Positions 43,326 through 52,624 of a stretch of 64,000 nt of DNA are shown here, piece after piece. Source of the stretch: Armatimonadota bacterium (lineage in GTDB: Bacteria; Armatimonadota; Zipacnadia; JAUWAU01); contig JAUWAU010000007.1 of assembly GCA_030601885.1 (NCBI GenBank), positions 124,001-188,000 on the forward strand, read 5' to 3'. The notes beneath the pieces are model-generated. The model was not told the origin of the DNA, ran no database searches, and saw only the letters and a program-made list of their open reading frames with translations. Position 1 is the stretch's first letter. Each line of letters starts with the position of its first letter. Both the position numbers and the translations under genes were made by a program.

Positions 43326-45356
43326 CTACATCTCGACCCGATAGATCCTCACCCCGAGCGGCTCCAGGACCACATCGAGCGTGCCTTGATTGGTGAGCGG
43401 AATCCGCTCGCCCTTCAGCTCGAGGCGCCGGACGCGCTTGGGGAAGCGCACAATGGCGCGCACCGGCTCTTCGCTATCGTTGACGGTGAACAGGTACACG
43501 CCTCCCTGGTGGCTGCGGGCGGTCCAGTGAAAGGCCTCGGGCGCCTGCACGTCAAGCTCCGGCAGCGGCTCGACCGAGAGCAGCACCGGGACCATCTCCG
43601 CGACCTCTTCGGCGATGCGTTTCACCTCCGGCCATCGCTGCTCGAAGGGCTGAGACGTGTCCCGGCGCAGCTCGAACCAGGAGTAGAAGATGATGCCGTC
43701 GGCGCCCTCCGTGATGCACTGCCACGTCATCGAGCGCATCTCCTCGTAGGTCGGGCCGCGGATCGCCTGCCGCTGCTCGGGGTCGGTGTAGTGCATGGCC
43801 TTGCTGAAGACCTGCGGCACCATCCAGACGGCCCGGGCGTCGGCCACTGCCTCGCGGGTGCGGCGCGCCCATTGCCCGGCGAGGGACACCGGCCGGCCGG
43901 GTATCGGGTACGGATCGGTGCCGATCACGTCGAAGGTCTTGGTGTAGCAGGCCACATCGCCCACCTGGAACAGCACCACCCAGGTCGGGTGATCCGGGTC
44001 CTCCTCCTCGACCCACCGCTGATGGGCCTCCAGGCGCGACAGCAGCGACAGCGGCCGCTCGTCGTTGATGTACCAGCCGAGCAGCGCCGGATGGTCGCGG
44101 AACTTCCGCACCCACTCGCGCACTGCGCCCTCCTCATCGGCCTCGGACTTGATGAAGTCCGGGCACCACGTCGTGCCGTGGTAGAAGTCCTTGATGGAGT
44201 AGATGACCTTCAGGCCCAGGCGGTGCAGCAGGTCGAGCGTCTCGCGCTCCGGTTTGCCGTACGGCATGATGCAGTTGAACGGCGCCTCGGTGAAGATGCG
44301 CAGCTCTTCCTTCTTGACGCTGCTCCAGTACATCCCCAGCGGGAAGAAGGGCTTGCCGTCCACGATGAGCCGGTTGTGCTCGTCCACGAAGCACCTGGGC
44401 ATCGGGCGACTCCGGCGCTCGAGGCGGTGGACGTCCTCGTAGATCGTCTCCCCGGTGGCTCGGCTTACGAGCGCGATCTTCAACCGGTACTCCCCCGGCG
44501 CCAGCTCCGGCAGCGGCAGTCGCACCAGAAGCTCCTGGCGCGTCAGATCCTCCACCGTCCGCTCAACGATGGCCTCGTCCTGGTTGTTGTTTGTAGGGCG
44601 GGGATGCCTATCCCCGCCGGCCTTTGCCGTCCCCGGAATGCCAGCGCGCGTCAGCCACACCCTCAAACGCACCGCCTCCGCCCCACCCTCCACGTCGTCG
44701 AGCACCGGGCTGACGCGCACTTCAACGTGCTTTGGGCCGCTATCCGTGATCCACCCCCGATACGACGGCTTGACGAGCAGGCTGTAGACAGGCCGCTGCC
44801 GCACGCGGCGCACGGACACATCGTCCCACCACGCCGTGCCGGTCATCCCTTTGCGCACGTAGCAGGTGACGCTGGCGCTCGCCGCCCCCTCCGGCACGCG
44901 CATGCTCGTGCCGCCGATCTCGGCCCATTCCGGCGTATCGCCCTTCTTGCCGCGCGGGTAGTAGCCGCCGAGGTACTTGCCCTCGGCATCCTGCCACTCA
45001 ATGCACACCGTCGCGCCCGAATCGTCGCCCGTGATGCTCTGGGTCTTGACCCAGGCTTTGACCTCGTACAGGCGCCCCGGCTGCAGCTCGATGCGCTGGC
45101 TGCAGAGGCGGTAGGTGGCGGGGTCGTCGTTGACGTACTTGAGCGACCGCCTGCCGGTGCGCGCCGTGGCATCGTCGGAGCTATAGATGGCTGCCGCGCC
45201 GCTCCAGCCGAGGGGCCTCCCCTCCTGCACCTCCTCGAAGCTGGGATTCTGCACCAGATTCGGCCCGGTACCGACGTCCCAGGGCTGGGCGTGGCCGACC
45301 GTCAAGATGGCGAGAAAAAGGCCCCCAACCGCTGTCAAGTTCTTCAATGGCTCCAC
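43326..45356 (-). CDS. Secreted glycoside hydrolase-like barrel with N-terminal CBM; contains an in-frame REP
   Basis: 676 residues. Signal peptide 1-23. Residues 30-190 are a carbohydrate-binding beta-sandwich ('GPNLVQNPSFEEVQEGRPLG', 'WWDDVSVRRVRQRPVYSLLV'). Residues about 195-315 are Ig-like, and a GH5-like barrel follows from about 330 ('VDGKPFFPLGMYWSS', 'HPALLGWYINDERPLSLLSR' with a likely acid/base Glu, 'ADGIIFYSWFELRRDT' with a likely second Glu). The Ig-like part contains the insertion 'AKAGGDRHPRPTNNN', encoded by a REP palindrome at 44591-44629 without breaking the frame. The substrate is unknown. Confidence 0.8.
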   Translation of the reverse strand: MEPLKNLTAVGGLFLAILTVGHAQPWDVGTGPNLVQNPSFEEVQEGRPLGWSGAAAIYSSDDATARTGRRSLKYVNDDPATYRLCSQRIELQPGRLYEVKAWVKTQSITGDDSGATVCIEWQDAEGKYLGGYYPRGKKGDTPEWAEIGGTSMRVPEGAASASVTCYVRKGMTGTAWWDDVSVRRVRQRPVYSLLVKPSYRGWITDSGPKHVEVRVSPVLDDVEGGAEAVRLRVWLTRAGIPGTAKAGGDRHPRPTNNNQDEAIVERTVEDLTRQELLVRLPLPELAPGEYRLKIALVSRATGETIYEDVHRLERRSRPMPRCFVDEHNRLIVDGKPFFPLGMYWSSVKKEELRIFTEAPFNCIMPYGKPERETLDLLHRLGLKVIYSIKDFYHGTTWCPDFIKSEADEEGAVREWVRKFRDHPALLGWYINDERPLSLLSRLEAHQRWVEEEDPDHPTWVVLFQVGDVACYTKTFDVIGTDPYPIPGRPVSLAGQWARRTREAVADARAVWMVPQVFSKAMHYTDPEQRQAIRGPTYEEMRSMTWQCITEGADGIIFYSWFELRRDTSQPFEQRWPEVKRIAEEVAEMVPVLLSVEPLPELDVQAPEAFHWTARSHQGGVYLFTVNDSEEPVRAIVRFPKRVRRLELKGERIPLTNQGTLDVVLEPLGVRIYRVEM
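44591..44629. repeat. REP palindrome inside a coding sequence
   Basis: GGCGGGGA (44597-44604) and TCCCCGCC (44611-44618) with a six-base loop, flanked by TTGTAG on the left and GGCCTTTGCC on the right. It is nearly the reverse complement of the intergenic REP at 10221-10256. On the coding strand it keeps the reading frame. Confidence 0.75.
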
Positions 45357-45658
45357 TTCCTCTCGGCCAATGAGAGACTCGTGTTCGGCGTGTGATTTCG
45401 CCGTTTGGGGGCATGCACCTATCGGAGAAAGAGAGCGGCTTGCCGGGAGGTCGCAGGCGAAGCGCCGCGAGGATCACGACGCCGCAGCGTGGTGGTGGAG
45501 CACCTCGACCTGCGTACGGAGGCGCCGCCGTCACTGTAGGGCGAGCGGCCCGCAGGTCCGCAGTTCTATCCCCCACCGGCCTTTGGGCGCGCCATCGAAG
45601 ATGCGCCGTACAGAACCGTGTGGCGCAGGCTGCCAGCCTGCGAATTGTAGGCCGGGCT
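45357..45658. repeat. 302-bp gap with REP-type palindromes
   Basis: No gene. CGCAGGCT-GCC-AGCCTGCG (45624-45642) followed by AATTGTAGG is a clean palindrome, matching the one that interrupts the HEPN remnant near 2037-2053. Another REP-like piece, TGTAGGGCGAGCGGCCCGC, lies near 45536-45554. Confidence 0.55.
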
Positions 45659-47896
45659 TCAGCCACGCAGCCGATCCCAGAACGCGTCCTTCCGCGCGGC
45701 TGGTGCGGTGCGGTCAATGAGCCGCAGCTCATACCTCCCGCCCGGGCCCTCGAAGTAGAGGCATTTCCCGTCGGCGGTCGCCGGAAGGCGTTCCGCAACG
45801 AGGCGGCCGTCGCGTCGGACTGACCAGTAGCCGGGCTGGAGATCACAGACCAGGAATCTCCTTCGTCCGTTCGCCTCGGCCGTGAAGCTTGCGTTTTCGA
45901 GAAGGTCGCCGCTCCTGCTGAACAGCACGGCCCGGTCCACGACCGTCGCACCGACGAGCTCGTCGCTCGATATCATCGCGACGGCCGGCCCCCGCGCGGT
46001 GTCCGCGTCCATCACCGTGAGCACGTGCAGGAATTCGTGGGGTCTCGAGGGCGTGGTGGGGGAGACCTCCACGCGCCAGCCGCCCGGCTCGGCCGCCGGA
46101 TGGTCCTTGTGCTGCCGGTAGTTCTTCCCAACGCTCTCGACCCAGAACTCCTTCCCCGGGCCGCCGACCTTGGTGACGGATGCCTTATCGGGCAGCAGGC
46201 TCTCGACCACCAGCTTGCCGTCGTAGTCGGCCTCATCGCGAACGACGCTGACGGTGCGGCCGGCGATGGTCGGCTCCTGGATGGTGTGCAGCAGCCAGGT
46301 CTTGTTGAAGCCGGGGTTCGCGGAGACCACCCGATCGAATACCACCAGCACGCACGGGTAGGTCCGGTCACCGGTGTTGAACGTGACCATGGACCGCGTC
46401 ACGTTGCTGACCTTCTGCGTGTAGGCGTTGGTGATGTCGCCGGCGATGTAGCTGTACTCGGGCGACATCTCGTCCGGGCCGAACTCGTGGGCGGTCACCT
46501 CGGCCATGCGGTAGTCGTTGGACAGGAGAGTGTCGAGGTCGCGCGGGTGATCGGCGCCCTCGTTGGGGAAGCGCTGGCCGCCGTCGTTGACCGCGCGTTT
46601 GTACTGTTGCTCTGACGGGTCAAAGATCAGCAATCCGTTGTGCGAGATCGTCTGGTGGTAGTAGTTCAGCCAATGCTCGGACCCATATGCGCCATAGTCT
46701 CCCTGATAGATGCCGCTGCTGATGGCCAATGCGCCGCCGTAATAGAGCTGGAACGTGCCGAAGTCTTTGCGCTGGTGGTTGCCGAAGAAGTACTCCCCGA
46801 TGCGCATGTACGCGATGGCATCCCGGCTCTGGGGGCCCATGCTCCAGCCGGTGCGCGCCACCATCTCGCCGATGGGCTCGGCGAAGTACTTGGTCTTGGG
46901 CAGCTCGCTGATGGGCCGTGTCGGCGCGCCGGGCTCACGGAAGAGCAGCTCGAAGACGCGGTCGCCTGATGACGGCGCGCTGCCGCCGTGCAGCATACCA
47001 GAGTCCACCATGGTGAGCAGATACGGATCGCTATAGTACGAGCCGGTCAAGGTGACTTGCAGTTGTTTCCGCCCCGACTTGCCCCCGTGGTCATAGGTGT
47101 CGCCGATGCGCATCTGCTGGCCGTCGGGTCGCAGGCAGTAGAGCATGTGGTAGGGCATGAACTGCTGCTCGCGGCTGAGCACATCGCCGCCGCCCAGGCG
47201 CCGGAACAGCCAGCTCGCCGCCTGATCGTACACGAAGCGGGCGCGATACGAGTCGCCCTGGTGGTGGGCATGGCCCGGGTAGTAGAAGTTGCGCACCTCG
47301 ACGAACTTTTTGAAAAACACCTCCGCGGCCGCGTCGTACATCTTCCGCGACTCGTCGTAGATGGCCACGCCTGCCGGAAGCTGATCGGTCAGCAGCCAGC
47401 CCTCGGTGCTGTGGCCCACTATCGCGCCCGTACTGAGCTGCGCCGGGTACCCGGGGCTGTGCGAGGCGGCGATGCGCTCGAACTCGCGGATGAAGGCGCG
47501 CTTTTCGTCCTCGGTCAGCAGGTCGTAGCACCAGTCGTACACGCAGGCGCATTGGTGCATGGGCGCCCGGAAGACGCGGGCGTCGGTGGACTTCTCTATG
47601 GTCGCCAGAGCCAGCTCGATGGCCCGGCGCCCCACGGCCTTGTCTTCGGTAACGAGATACACGAACGCGTTGCAGAGAATGCCATAGCTACCGGACGCCT
47701 CGGCCCCCCGCTTTACCGTCTCCCAGGCGTCCTTGCACGCGTCGCTTTTCACCTTTTGCCGTATCTTCGGCAGGTCATCCGGCCGGACGTACACCCGCGG
47801 ATGCCCGGGCGGGACCTTGGGAGTCTCGAGTTGTTGACCAAGCACTGATGTCGGAATCAAGAGGAGCAAAAGCACCGCAGCCATGAACAGCATCAT
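45659..47896 (-). CDS. Secreted heparinase II/III-family polysaccharide lyase
   Basis: 745 residues from the ATG at 47896, with AAAGGAG upstream (a weaker ATG at 47929 lies before it). Signal peptide 1-20 ('FMAAVLLLLLIPTSVLG'). An (alpha/alpha) toroid at about 30-340 ('GHPRVYVRPDDLPKIRQKVK', 'APMHQCACVYDWCYDLLTED', 'QLSTGAIVGHSTEGWLLTDQ') is followed by the heparinase II/III beta-sandwich ('YGSEHWLNYYHQTISHNGLL' with the conserved His-Asn). Acts by beta-elimination on uronic-acid polymers; the exact glycan is not predictable. Lies 57 bp downstream of the VOC gene on the same strand. Confidence 0.85.
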   Translation of the reverse strand: MMLFMAAVLLLLLIPTSVLGQQLETPKVPPGHPRVYVRPDDLPKIRQKVKSDACKDAWETVKRGAEASGSYGILCNAFVYLVTEDKAVGRRAIELALATIEKSTDARVFRAPMHQCACVYDWCYDLLTEDEKRAFIREFERIAASHSPGYPAQLSTGAIVGHSTEGWLLTDQLPAGVAIYDESRKMYDAAAEVFFKKFVEVRNFYYPGHAHHQGDSYRARFVYDQAASWLFRRLGGGDVLSREQQFMPYHMLYCLRPDGQQMRIGDTYDHGGKSGRKQLQVTLTGSYYSDPYLLTMVDSGMLHGGSAPSSGDRVFELLFREPGAPTRPISELPKTKYFAEPIGEMVARTGWSMGPQSRDAIAYMRIGEYFFGNHQRKDFGTFQLYYGGALAISSGIYQGDYGAYGSEHWLNYYHQTISHNGLLIFDPSEQQYKRAVNDGGQRFPNEGADHPRDLDTLLSNDYRMAEVTAHEFGPDEMSPEYSYIAGDITNAYTQKVSNVTRSMVTFNTGDRTYPCVLVVFDRVVSANPGFNKTWLLHTIQEPTIAGRTVSVVRDEADYDGKLVVESLLPDKASVTKVGGPGKEFWVESVGKNYRQHKDHPAAEPGGWRVEVSPTTPSRPHEFLHVLTVMDADTARGPAVAMISSDELVGATVVDRAVLFSRSGDLLENASFTAEANGRRRFLVCDLQPGYWSVRRDGRLVAERLPATADGKCLYFEGPGGRYELRLIDRTAPAARKDAFWDRLRG

Positions 47897-47953
47897 GCGC
47901 CGTTTCTCCTTTCTGCCTTCTACGAACACTCCGTGACGGCCCAGAGGGCCCCC

Positions 47954-48541
47954 TCAAGCCTCCGCCCTTTTCCCCTGGTACAACTCGCTGCCGGCGCCCG
48001 GGTACACCTTGCGCTCCTCTGGCGGCGTGGGTCGCTGTACGCCGGGCCACTCGTCGGGGCGAGGCTCCGGGCCCTCCTGGCTGATTGCGGAGGGCGCGGA
48101 GTCGGCCATGACCGGGTTACTGCGGATGTCCTGGCCCTCCACGTTCCAACTGAACTCGATGGGAATGCCGTTAGGGTCGAACGAGTAGATGGAGTGGATG
48201 AACCCGTGATCGATCACATCCGACACGTGGAAGCCCGCCGCCCGGAGCTTGTCCTTTAGCTCCCAGAGGTCGTCCTCGCTCTCGACGCCGAATGACACGT
48301 GGTCGAAAACGAAGGGCCCGGACACCGGCTTGCCGTGCTGCTTCTGCTCCACCGGCTCGACGCCGGGCCACTCGAAGAAGGCGATCAGGTCGGTCTGCGA
48401 GATCTCGAAGAAGTAGTGCCTGTAGCCCGGTTGACCCACTCCCGCAACCAGCCTCATGCCCAGCAGATCCCTCCAGAAGCGGATGGTCTTGTCCATGTCA
48501 CCGGTTGCCATTGCCAGATGGTTCACGCCGTTGAACTTCAT
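47954..48541 (-). CDS. VOC-superfamily (glyoxalase/dioxygenase-fold) protein
   Basis: 195 residues from the ATG at 48541 with GGGAGG in front. Two beta-alpha-beta-beta-beta halves: 'VNHLAMATGDMDKTIRFWRD' (metal His), 'RHYFFEISQTDLIAFFEWPG' (Glu), 'FVFDHVSFGVESEDDLWELK' (His), 'IHSIYSFDPNGIPIEFSWNV' (Glu), so a mononuclear metal site is complete. The last 50 residues are disordered and Pro-rich. May be a dioxygenase or isomerase for small acids; not specific enough to name. Divergent from the next Gfo/Idh gene. Confidence 0.8.
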   Translation of the reverse strand: MKFNGVNHLAMATGDMDKTIRFWRDLLGMRLVAGVGQPGYRHYFFEISQTDLIAFFEWPGVEPVEQKQHGKPVSGPFVFDHVSFGVESEDDLWELKDKLRAAGFHVSDVIDHGFIHSIYSFDPNGIPIEFSWNVEGQDIRSNPVMADSAPSAISQEGPEPRPDEWPGVQRPTPPEERKVYPGAGSELYQGKRAEA

Positions 48542-48613
48542 CGTTGCACGCCTCCCTTGCGTGGGATAGGCTTCCCGAGAATGGCCGAGAGGTCCTGCAG
48601 CGGCGGTCGTGGC

Positions 48614-48654
48614 CGTCATGTAGGGGCGACTCGGCGAGTCGCCCCTACATGACG
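48614..48654. repeat. Perfect 20-bp-arm palindrome between divergent genes
   Basis: Arms 48614-48633 and 48635-48654 are exact complements around a single G (centre GACTCG-G-CGAGTC, outer TGTAGGGG/CCCCTACA). The TGTAG edge links it to the REP families here. It lies between the divergent VOC and Gfo/Idh starts, so it could also influence both promoters. Confidence 0.75.
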
Positions 48655-48738
48655 CATCGCAGAGGTGAATCACCGACGGGCTGCGAAATCACGCCAGGTC
48701 GCACAAGGACACGTTAACGCAAGGAGGACTCCTTGACC

Positions 48739-49797
48739 ATGGGCACCTTCAAAGTCGGCATCATCGGCTGCGGACGCCCGCGCAAGGAGGAGGGCTCCAC
48801 CGGCTTCGGCATGGGCCACTCGCACTGCCGCGCTTACCAGGCCCTCCCCGACTGCGAGGTCGTCGCCTGCGCCGACATCAAGCAAGAGAACCTCGAAGCC
48901 TTCGCCAAAGAGCACAAGGTCGCGAACACCTATCCGGACTACAAGAAGATGCTGCAGAAAGAGGAGCTGGACATCGTCAGCATCTGCACCTGGATCGCGC
49001 TGCATGCTGAGATGGTCTGCGCCTCGGCCGAGAGCGGCGTGAAGGCGATCCACTGCGAGAAGCCCATGGCGACGACTTACGGCGACTCGAAGCTGATGGT
49101 GGAGACGTGCCACCAGCACAACGTGCAGCTCACCTTCCATCACCAGCGCCGCTTCCTGCCGACCTTCCGCAAGGCCAAGGAGATGGCGAACGACGGCACC
49201 ATCGGCGATCTGGTGCGGCTCGAGGGCTCCTGCGGCAACATCTTCGACTGGGGCACGCACTGGCTCGACATGTTCTTCTTCTACAACAACGAGGAGCCGG
49301 CCGAGTGGGTCCTGGGGCAGATCGACAGCCGCGAGGAGTCCGTCATCTTCGGCGCGCAGCTCGAGAACCAGGCCATCTCCCACATCATGTGGCGCAACGG
49401 CGTGCGCGGGCTGCTCATCTGCGGCTACCAGTCCGACATCGGCTGCTCGAACCGGCTCATCGGCACCGAGGGCGTGGTTGAAGTCGGCGTAAACGATGGG
49501 CCATCGCTCCGCGTGTGCCGGCTCGACGGCAAGGGCTGGCAGGTGCCTGAGGTCGGGGGCGGCATACACGGCGGCGATGCCCAGGACCTCGCCATCGCGG
49601 ACCTCGTGGACGCCCTCAAGACGGGCCGCGAGCCGGAGTTGGCCGGCCGGCGGGCGCTGCAGGCGACGGAGATCATCTTCGCCACGTACGAGTCCTCGCG
49701 GCGCCGCGGCCGCGTGGACCTGCCGCTGGACATCGAGGACTCGCCTTTCCTGGCCATGCTCGAGGCCGGCGACGTAGGGCCGAATCGGAAGAAGTGA
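48739..49797 (+). CDS. Gfo/Idh/MocA family oxidoreductase (cytoplasmic)
   Basis: 352 residues from the ATG at 48739 (AAGGAGGA about 10 nt upstream; a TTG at 48733 is possible). 'FKVGIIGCGRPRKEEG' with an insertion in the Gly-rich loop, 'IHCEKPMATTYGDS' (EKP motif), 'NVQLTFHHQRRFLPTFRKAK', 'FDWGTHWLDMFFFYNNEEPA' (catalytic-type His/Asp) and a C-terminal beta-sheet. No signal sequence. Probably oxidises a cytoplasmic sugar or inositol with NAD(P)+. The start of the next gene lies 4 bp after the stop, so the two form one transcript. Confidence 0.86.
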   Translation: MGTFKVGIIGCGRPRKEEGSTGFGMGHSHCRAYQALPDCEVVACADIKQENLEAFAKEHKVANTYPDYKKMLQKEELDIVSICTWIALHAEMVCASAESGVKAIHCEKPMATTYGDSKLMVETCHQHNVQLTFHHQRRFLPTFRKAKEMANDGTIGDLVRLEGSCGNIFDWGTHWLDMFFFYNNEEPAEWVLGQIDSREESVIFGAQLENQAISHIMWRNGVRGLLICGYQSDIGCSNRLIGTEGVVEVGVNDGPSLRVCRLDGKGWQVPEVGGGIHGGDAQDLAIADLVDALKTGREPELAGRRALQATEIIFATYESSRRRGRVDLPLDIEDSPFLAMLEAGDVGPNRKK

Positions 49798-49801
49798 TGC
49801 C

Positions 49802-52546
49802 ATGAAGATCGGCTGCCACGAGGTGTACTGGTGCATGGCCGCGCTGCTGCTTCTAAACGCCACGGGCTCGTCGGGCCAGGGCGAGCGAGTCGCCCTGCCC
49901 GATAAGCTGCCCGATCACCCGAGGCTGCTGCTCAGCGCCGAGGAGATCGCCAACCTGAAGGCCCTCCGTGCTCAGGATCCCTGGGCGGCGGAGATCATCG
50001 GGAGCATCATCTCGAGCGCGGAGGGCTGGCTGGGGCGCGACATCGAGGTAACGCCCGGAGAGCGCCATCGTGCCTATACTGGGCCCGCCCGCGACCTGGC
50101 GCTCGCCTATCAGTTCACCGACGATGTGCGCTTCGCCCGCCAGGCAGCCGCGATGCTCCTCGCCTACGCCGACCTGGCGCCGACGCTGAAGCGGAGCGGC
50201 TCGTCCGGACTGCTCACCGATTCGACCCTCCGAGAGGGCAACCCGGCGACCGACCTGGCGTGGGCGTACGACCTCATCTACCACGCCGGCGTACTCAGCG
50301 AGGCGCAGAAGCGCCGCATTGAGGACGACCTCCTGCGCCGCATCGCCCTCGTGTCCGGGCACGGGTGCCACCATCGCAACTCGAGCAACTGGCGCTCCTG
50401 GGGGCTGGTGTGCCTCGCGGCCGGGGGATTCGCCACCGGCGACCGGGACCTCATCGACGAGGCCATCAACGGCGTCTACGACCCGGCCCGCGAGTCGTAC
50501 CTGTACGGCTTCTCCCAGCAGGTCGCCCACAGCTTCTTCGCCGACGGCACCTTCTGGGAGCGCAGCATCGGCTACACCTACTACACGCTGCGCCCGCTGA
50601 GCATAGTCGCCGAGATGGCCGCGCGCAGCGGCATCGACCTCTGGACGCGCGAGTGGCCGGGGCTCCGCGAGCGCCCGCCCGGCGGCGCTCACGATGACTT
50701 CGGCGCGCCGGGGCCCCGGAGCATCCGCTACGCCCTCGACGCGCTGCTCTACCGGGCTTTTCCCGACATGAGCTGCGCCCGGGTCGCCGACTCCGGCAGC
50801 CGCGCTATCACTTCCAGTGTGCGCCTCTTCGACGCCGCCTATCGCCATATCCCCGACCCCAAGTACGCCTGGCTCATCTGGCGCGGCCATGCCGGCAAGG
50901 CGGCGGCCCTTGCTGGTTGGCGCGTCTGGCAGCCCGATGGCCGCATGGCGGGCGAGGTGGACGAGATGGTGGCTCACGGCGGCCGCTCGTCCTTCCGGCT
51001 GCGGAGCGAGAGCGCTGCGAACCGTGCCGCGCTCTATCAGCAGGTGTCGGTCGAACCCGGCCGGGCGTACCGCTTCTCCATCTGGGTGCGCACCGACCAG
51101 GTTGCGGGCGGGTCGTGTAACGTGCGGCTGAACTCGGGCGACGAGGCGTTCTACACGCAGAGCATTGACGGCACGAACGATTGGACGCAGCTTGCGTGCG
51201 ACTTCACCGTGCCCGATGGCGCCCATGACGTGGGCATCCACTGCTTCCTCGCCCACGCCAGCGGGACGTGCTGGTACGACGATGCCGCGCTCGTGGACGC
51301 CGCGGGAAAGCCGGTGCGTATCACCAATGCCGGCTTCGAGAGCAGCGGCGATCCGCACCGGCGCGGCACGAGCCTTTGGGACCTGCTCTACGCCGTCCCC
51401 GATCTGCCGGAGGGGCACTTCTCGTTTGCCGAGGACGCGCAGATCGGCCTCACCGGGCGGCACATCAATGGCTGCACCCTCTTCCCCGACGGGGGCTTTG
51501 CTCTGCTGCGGGGCGACGGTGACAACCCGGAGGCCACGTGCCTCGAGCTCACCTATGGACCCTACGGGAGCGGGCACGACCATCCCGACAAGCTCCACGT
51601 GACGCTGTACGGCCAGGGGCGGATCGTGGCTCCGGACGCCGGGTCGTGGGGCTATGACAACCCCATGCACCTCACCTGGGCCAACCAGACCATCGCCCAC
51701 AACACGGTCACGATCGACGAGGTGGCTCAGCACCCGCAGGGCACCAGCAACTCCATCTGGGCGTCGGAGCGTGGCGGGAAGCTCTCCGCGGGCGAGCTCG
51801 TCTTCTTCCACCCGGGCGAGACCTTCAAGGCGGTGCGGGCGAGCTGCGACAACGCCTACGAGGGCGTGCTGCTGGATCGGCTGCTGGTGCTGCTCAACCC
51901 CTTCGTCGTGGACGTGTACCGCGTGGTATGCGACCAGGAGCGGCAGATCGACTGGGCCTGGCATGCGTACGGGACGGCGGAGAGCGAACTGGCTGGGGAA
52001 GCTGCTGGCGGCGCGCTGGGTGAGGCGCGGGGGTATTCCCACATCGACAGCCTGCTCCTCGGCGACGTGTCGGACGCACCGTGGCGCGTGCGCTGGAGCA
52101 CTGATGAGCGTGGCCTGCTTATGGAGCAGCTCTCCGCTGGCATGGGCCAAGGCATCGTCGGGACCGAGCCGTCCCGCGATGGCCCGCGTGCGTGCGCCAT
52201 CGCGCGCCGACAGGCGGACGCAACCGTCTTCATAACGCTCTTCGAGCCGTACACTGAGCGGCCGACGCTCGGGTCCTTTGAGCAGCTCGATGGCATGCCC
52301 GACGGCATTCAGGGACTGCGGATCGCGCACGCCGGTGGCATTGACACGTTGCTGCTGCGCGGCGAGCCCGGCCCCATAGAGGCCGCTGGCGTGAAGACCG
52401 AGGGATGGGCCGCATGGGTGCGCCACGGCCGCGACGGCGCCCTCATCGCCGCCGACCGCGCCGGCACCGGGCCGCTGACCGTGGACGGCCGCTCGGTGCG
52501 GCCCTCTTCGGACACCATTACCATCCCGTTGGTGGCGTTGTTGTGA
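49802..52546 (+). CDS. Secreted heparinase II/III-type lyase with embedded carbohydrate-binding domain
   Basis: 914 residues. Signal peptide 1-26 ('WCMAALLLLNATGSSGQG'). Toroid domain at about 35-380 ('DHPRLLLSAEEIANLKALRA', 'CHHRNSSNWRSWGLVCLAAG', 'FWERSIGYTYYTLRPLSIVA'). A CBM-like sandwich is inserted at about 370-510 ('SFRLRSESAANRAALYQQVS', 'DWTQLACDFTVPDGAHDVGI', 'TCWYDDAALVDAAGKPVRIT'). The heparinase beta-domain follows with 'YGPYGSGHDHPDKLHVTLYG' and 'TWANQTIAHNTVTIDE'. A CBM placed inside the lyase is unusual; the frame is continuous. Polyuronate lyase, polymer unknown. Operon with the preceding Gfo/Idh gene. Confidence 0.83.
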   Translation: MKIGCHEVYWCMAALLLLNATGSSGQGERVALPDKLPDHPRLLLSAEEIANLKALRAQDPWAAEIIGSIISSAEGWLGRDIEVTPGERHRAYTGPARDLALAYQFTDDVRFARQAAAMLLAYADLAPTLKRSGSSGLLTDSTLREGNPATDLAWAYDLIYHAGVLSEAQKRRIEDDLLRRIALVSGHGCHHRNSSNWRSWGLVCLAAGGFATGDRDLIDEAINGVYDPARESYLYGFSQQVAHSFFADGTFWERSIGYTYYTLRPLSIVAEMAARSGIDLWTREWPGLRERPPGGAHDDFGAPGPRSIRYALDALLYRAFPDMSCARVADSGSRAITSSVRLFDAAYRHIPDPKYAWLIWRGHAGKAAALAGWRVWQPDGRMAGEVDEMVAHGGRSSFRLRSESAANRAALYQQVSVEPGRAYRFSIWVRTDQVAGGSCNVRLNSGDEAFYTQSIDGTNDWTQLACDFTVPDGAHDVGIHCFLAHASGTCWYDDAALVDAAGKPVRITNAGFESSGDPHRRGTSLWDLLYAVPDLPEGHFSFAEDAQIGLTGRHINGCTLFPDGGFALLRGDGDNPEATCLELTYGPYGSGHDHPDKLHVTLYGQGRIVAPDAGSWGYDNPMHLTWANQTIAHNTVTIDEVAQHPQGTSNSIWASERGGKLSAGELVFFHPGETFKAVRASCDNAYEGVLLDRLLVLLNPFVVDVYRVVCDQERQIDWAWHAYGTAESELAGEAAGGALGEARGYSHIDSLLLGDVSDAPWRVRWSTDERGLLMEQLSAGMGQGIVGTEPSRDGPRACAIARRQADATVFITLFEPYTERPTLGSFEQLDGMPDGIQGLRIAHAGGIDTLLLRGEPGPIEAAGVKTEGWAAWVRHGRDGALIAADRAGTGPLTVDGRSVRPSSDTITIPLVALL

Positions 52547-52624
52547 GACGAACCTGGACCTGCACCATCATCCCACGGCGCGCCGGCTGCTAGGTGAACG
52601 GTGCGTCACAGGAGTGACCCGGAG

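Noticed and set aside
43281..45395. Long open frame of about 700 codons on the plus strand
   Set aside because: It lies opposite the secreted hydrolase gene, has no domain character, and arises from the G/C-rich third positions of the real gene.
49853..52426. Open frame of about 850 codons on the minus strand
   Set aside because: Mirror image of the heparinase-type gene; the translated text is rich in Arg/Val/His with no fold signature, while the plus strand has a signal peptide and conserved motifs.
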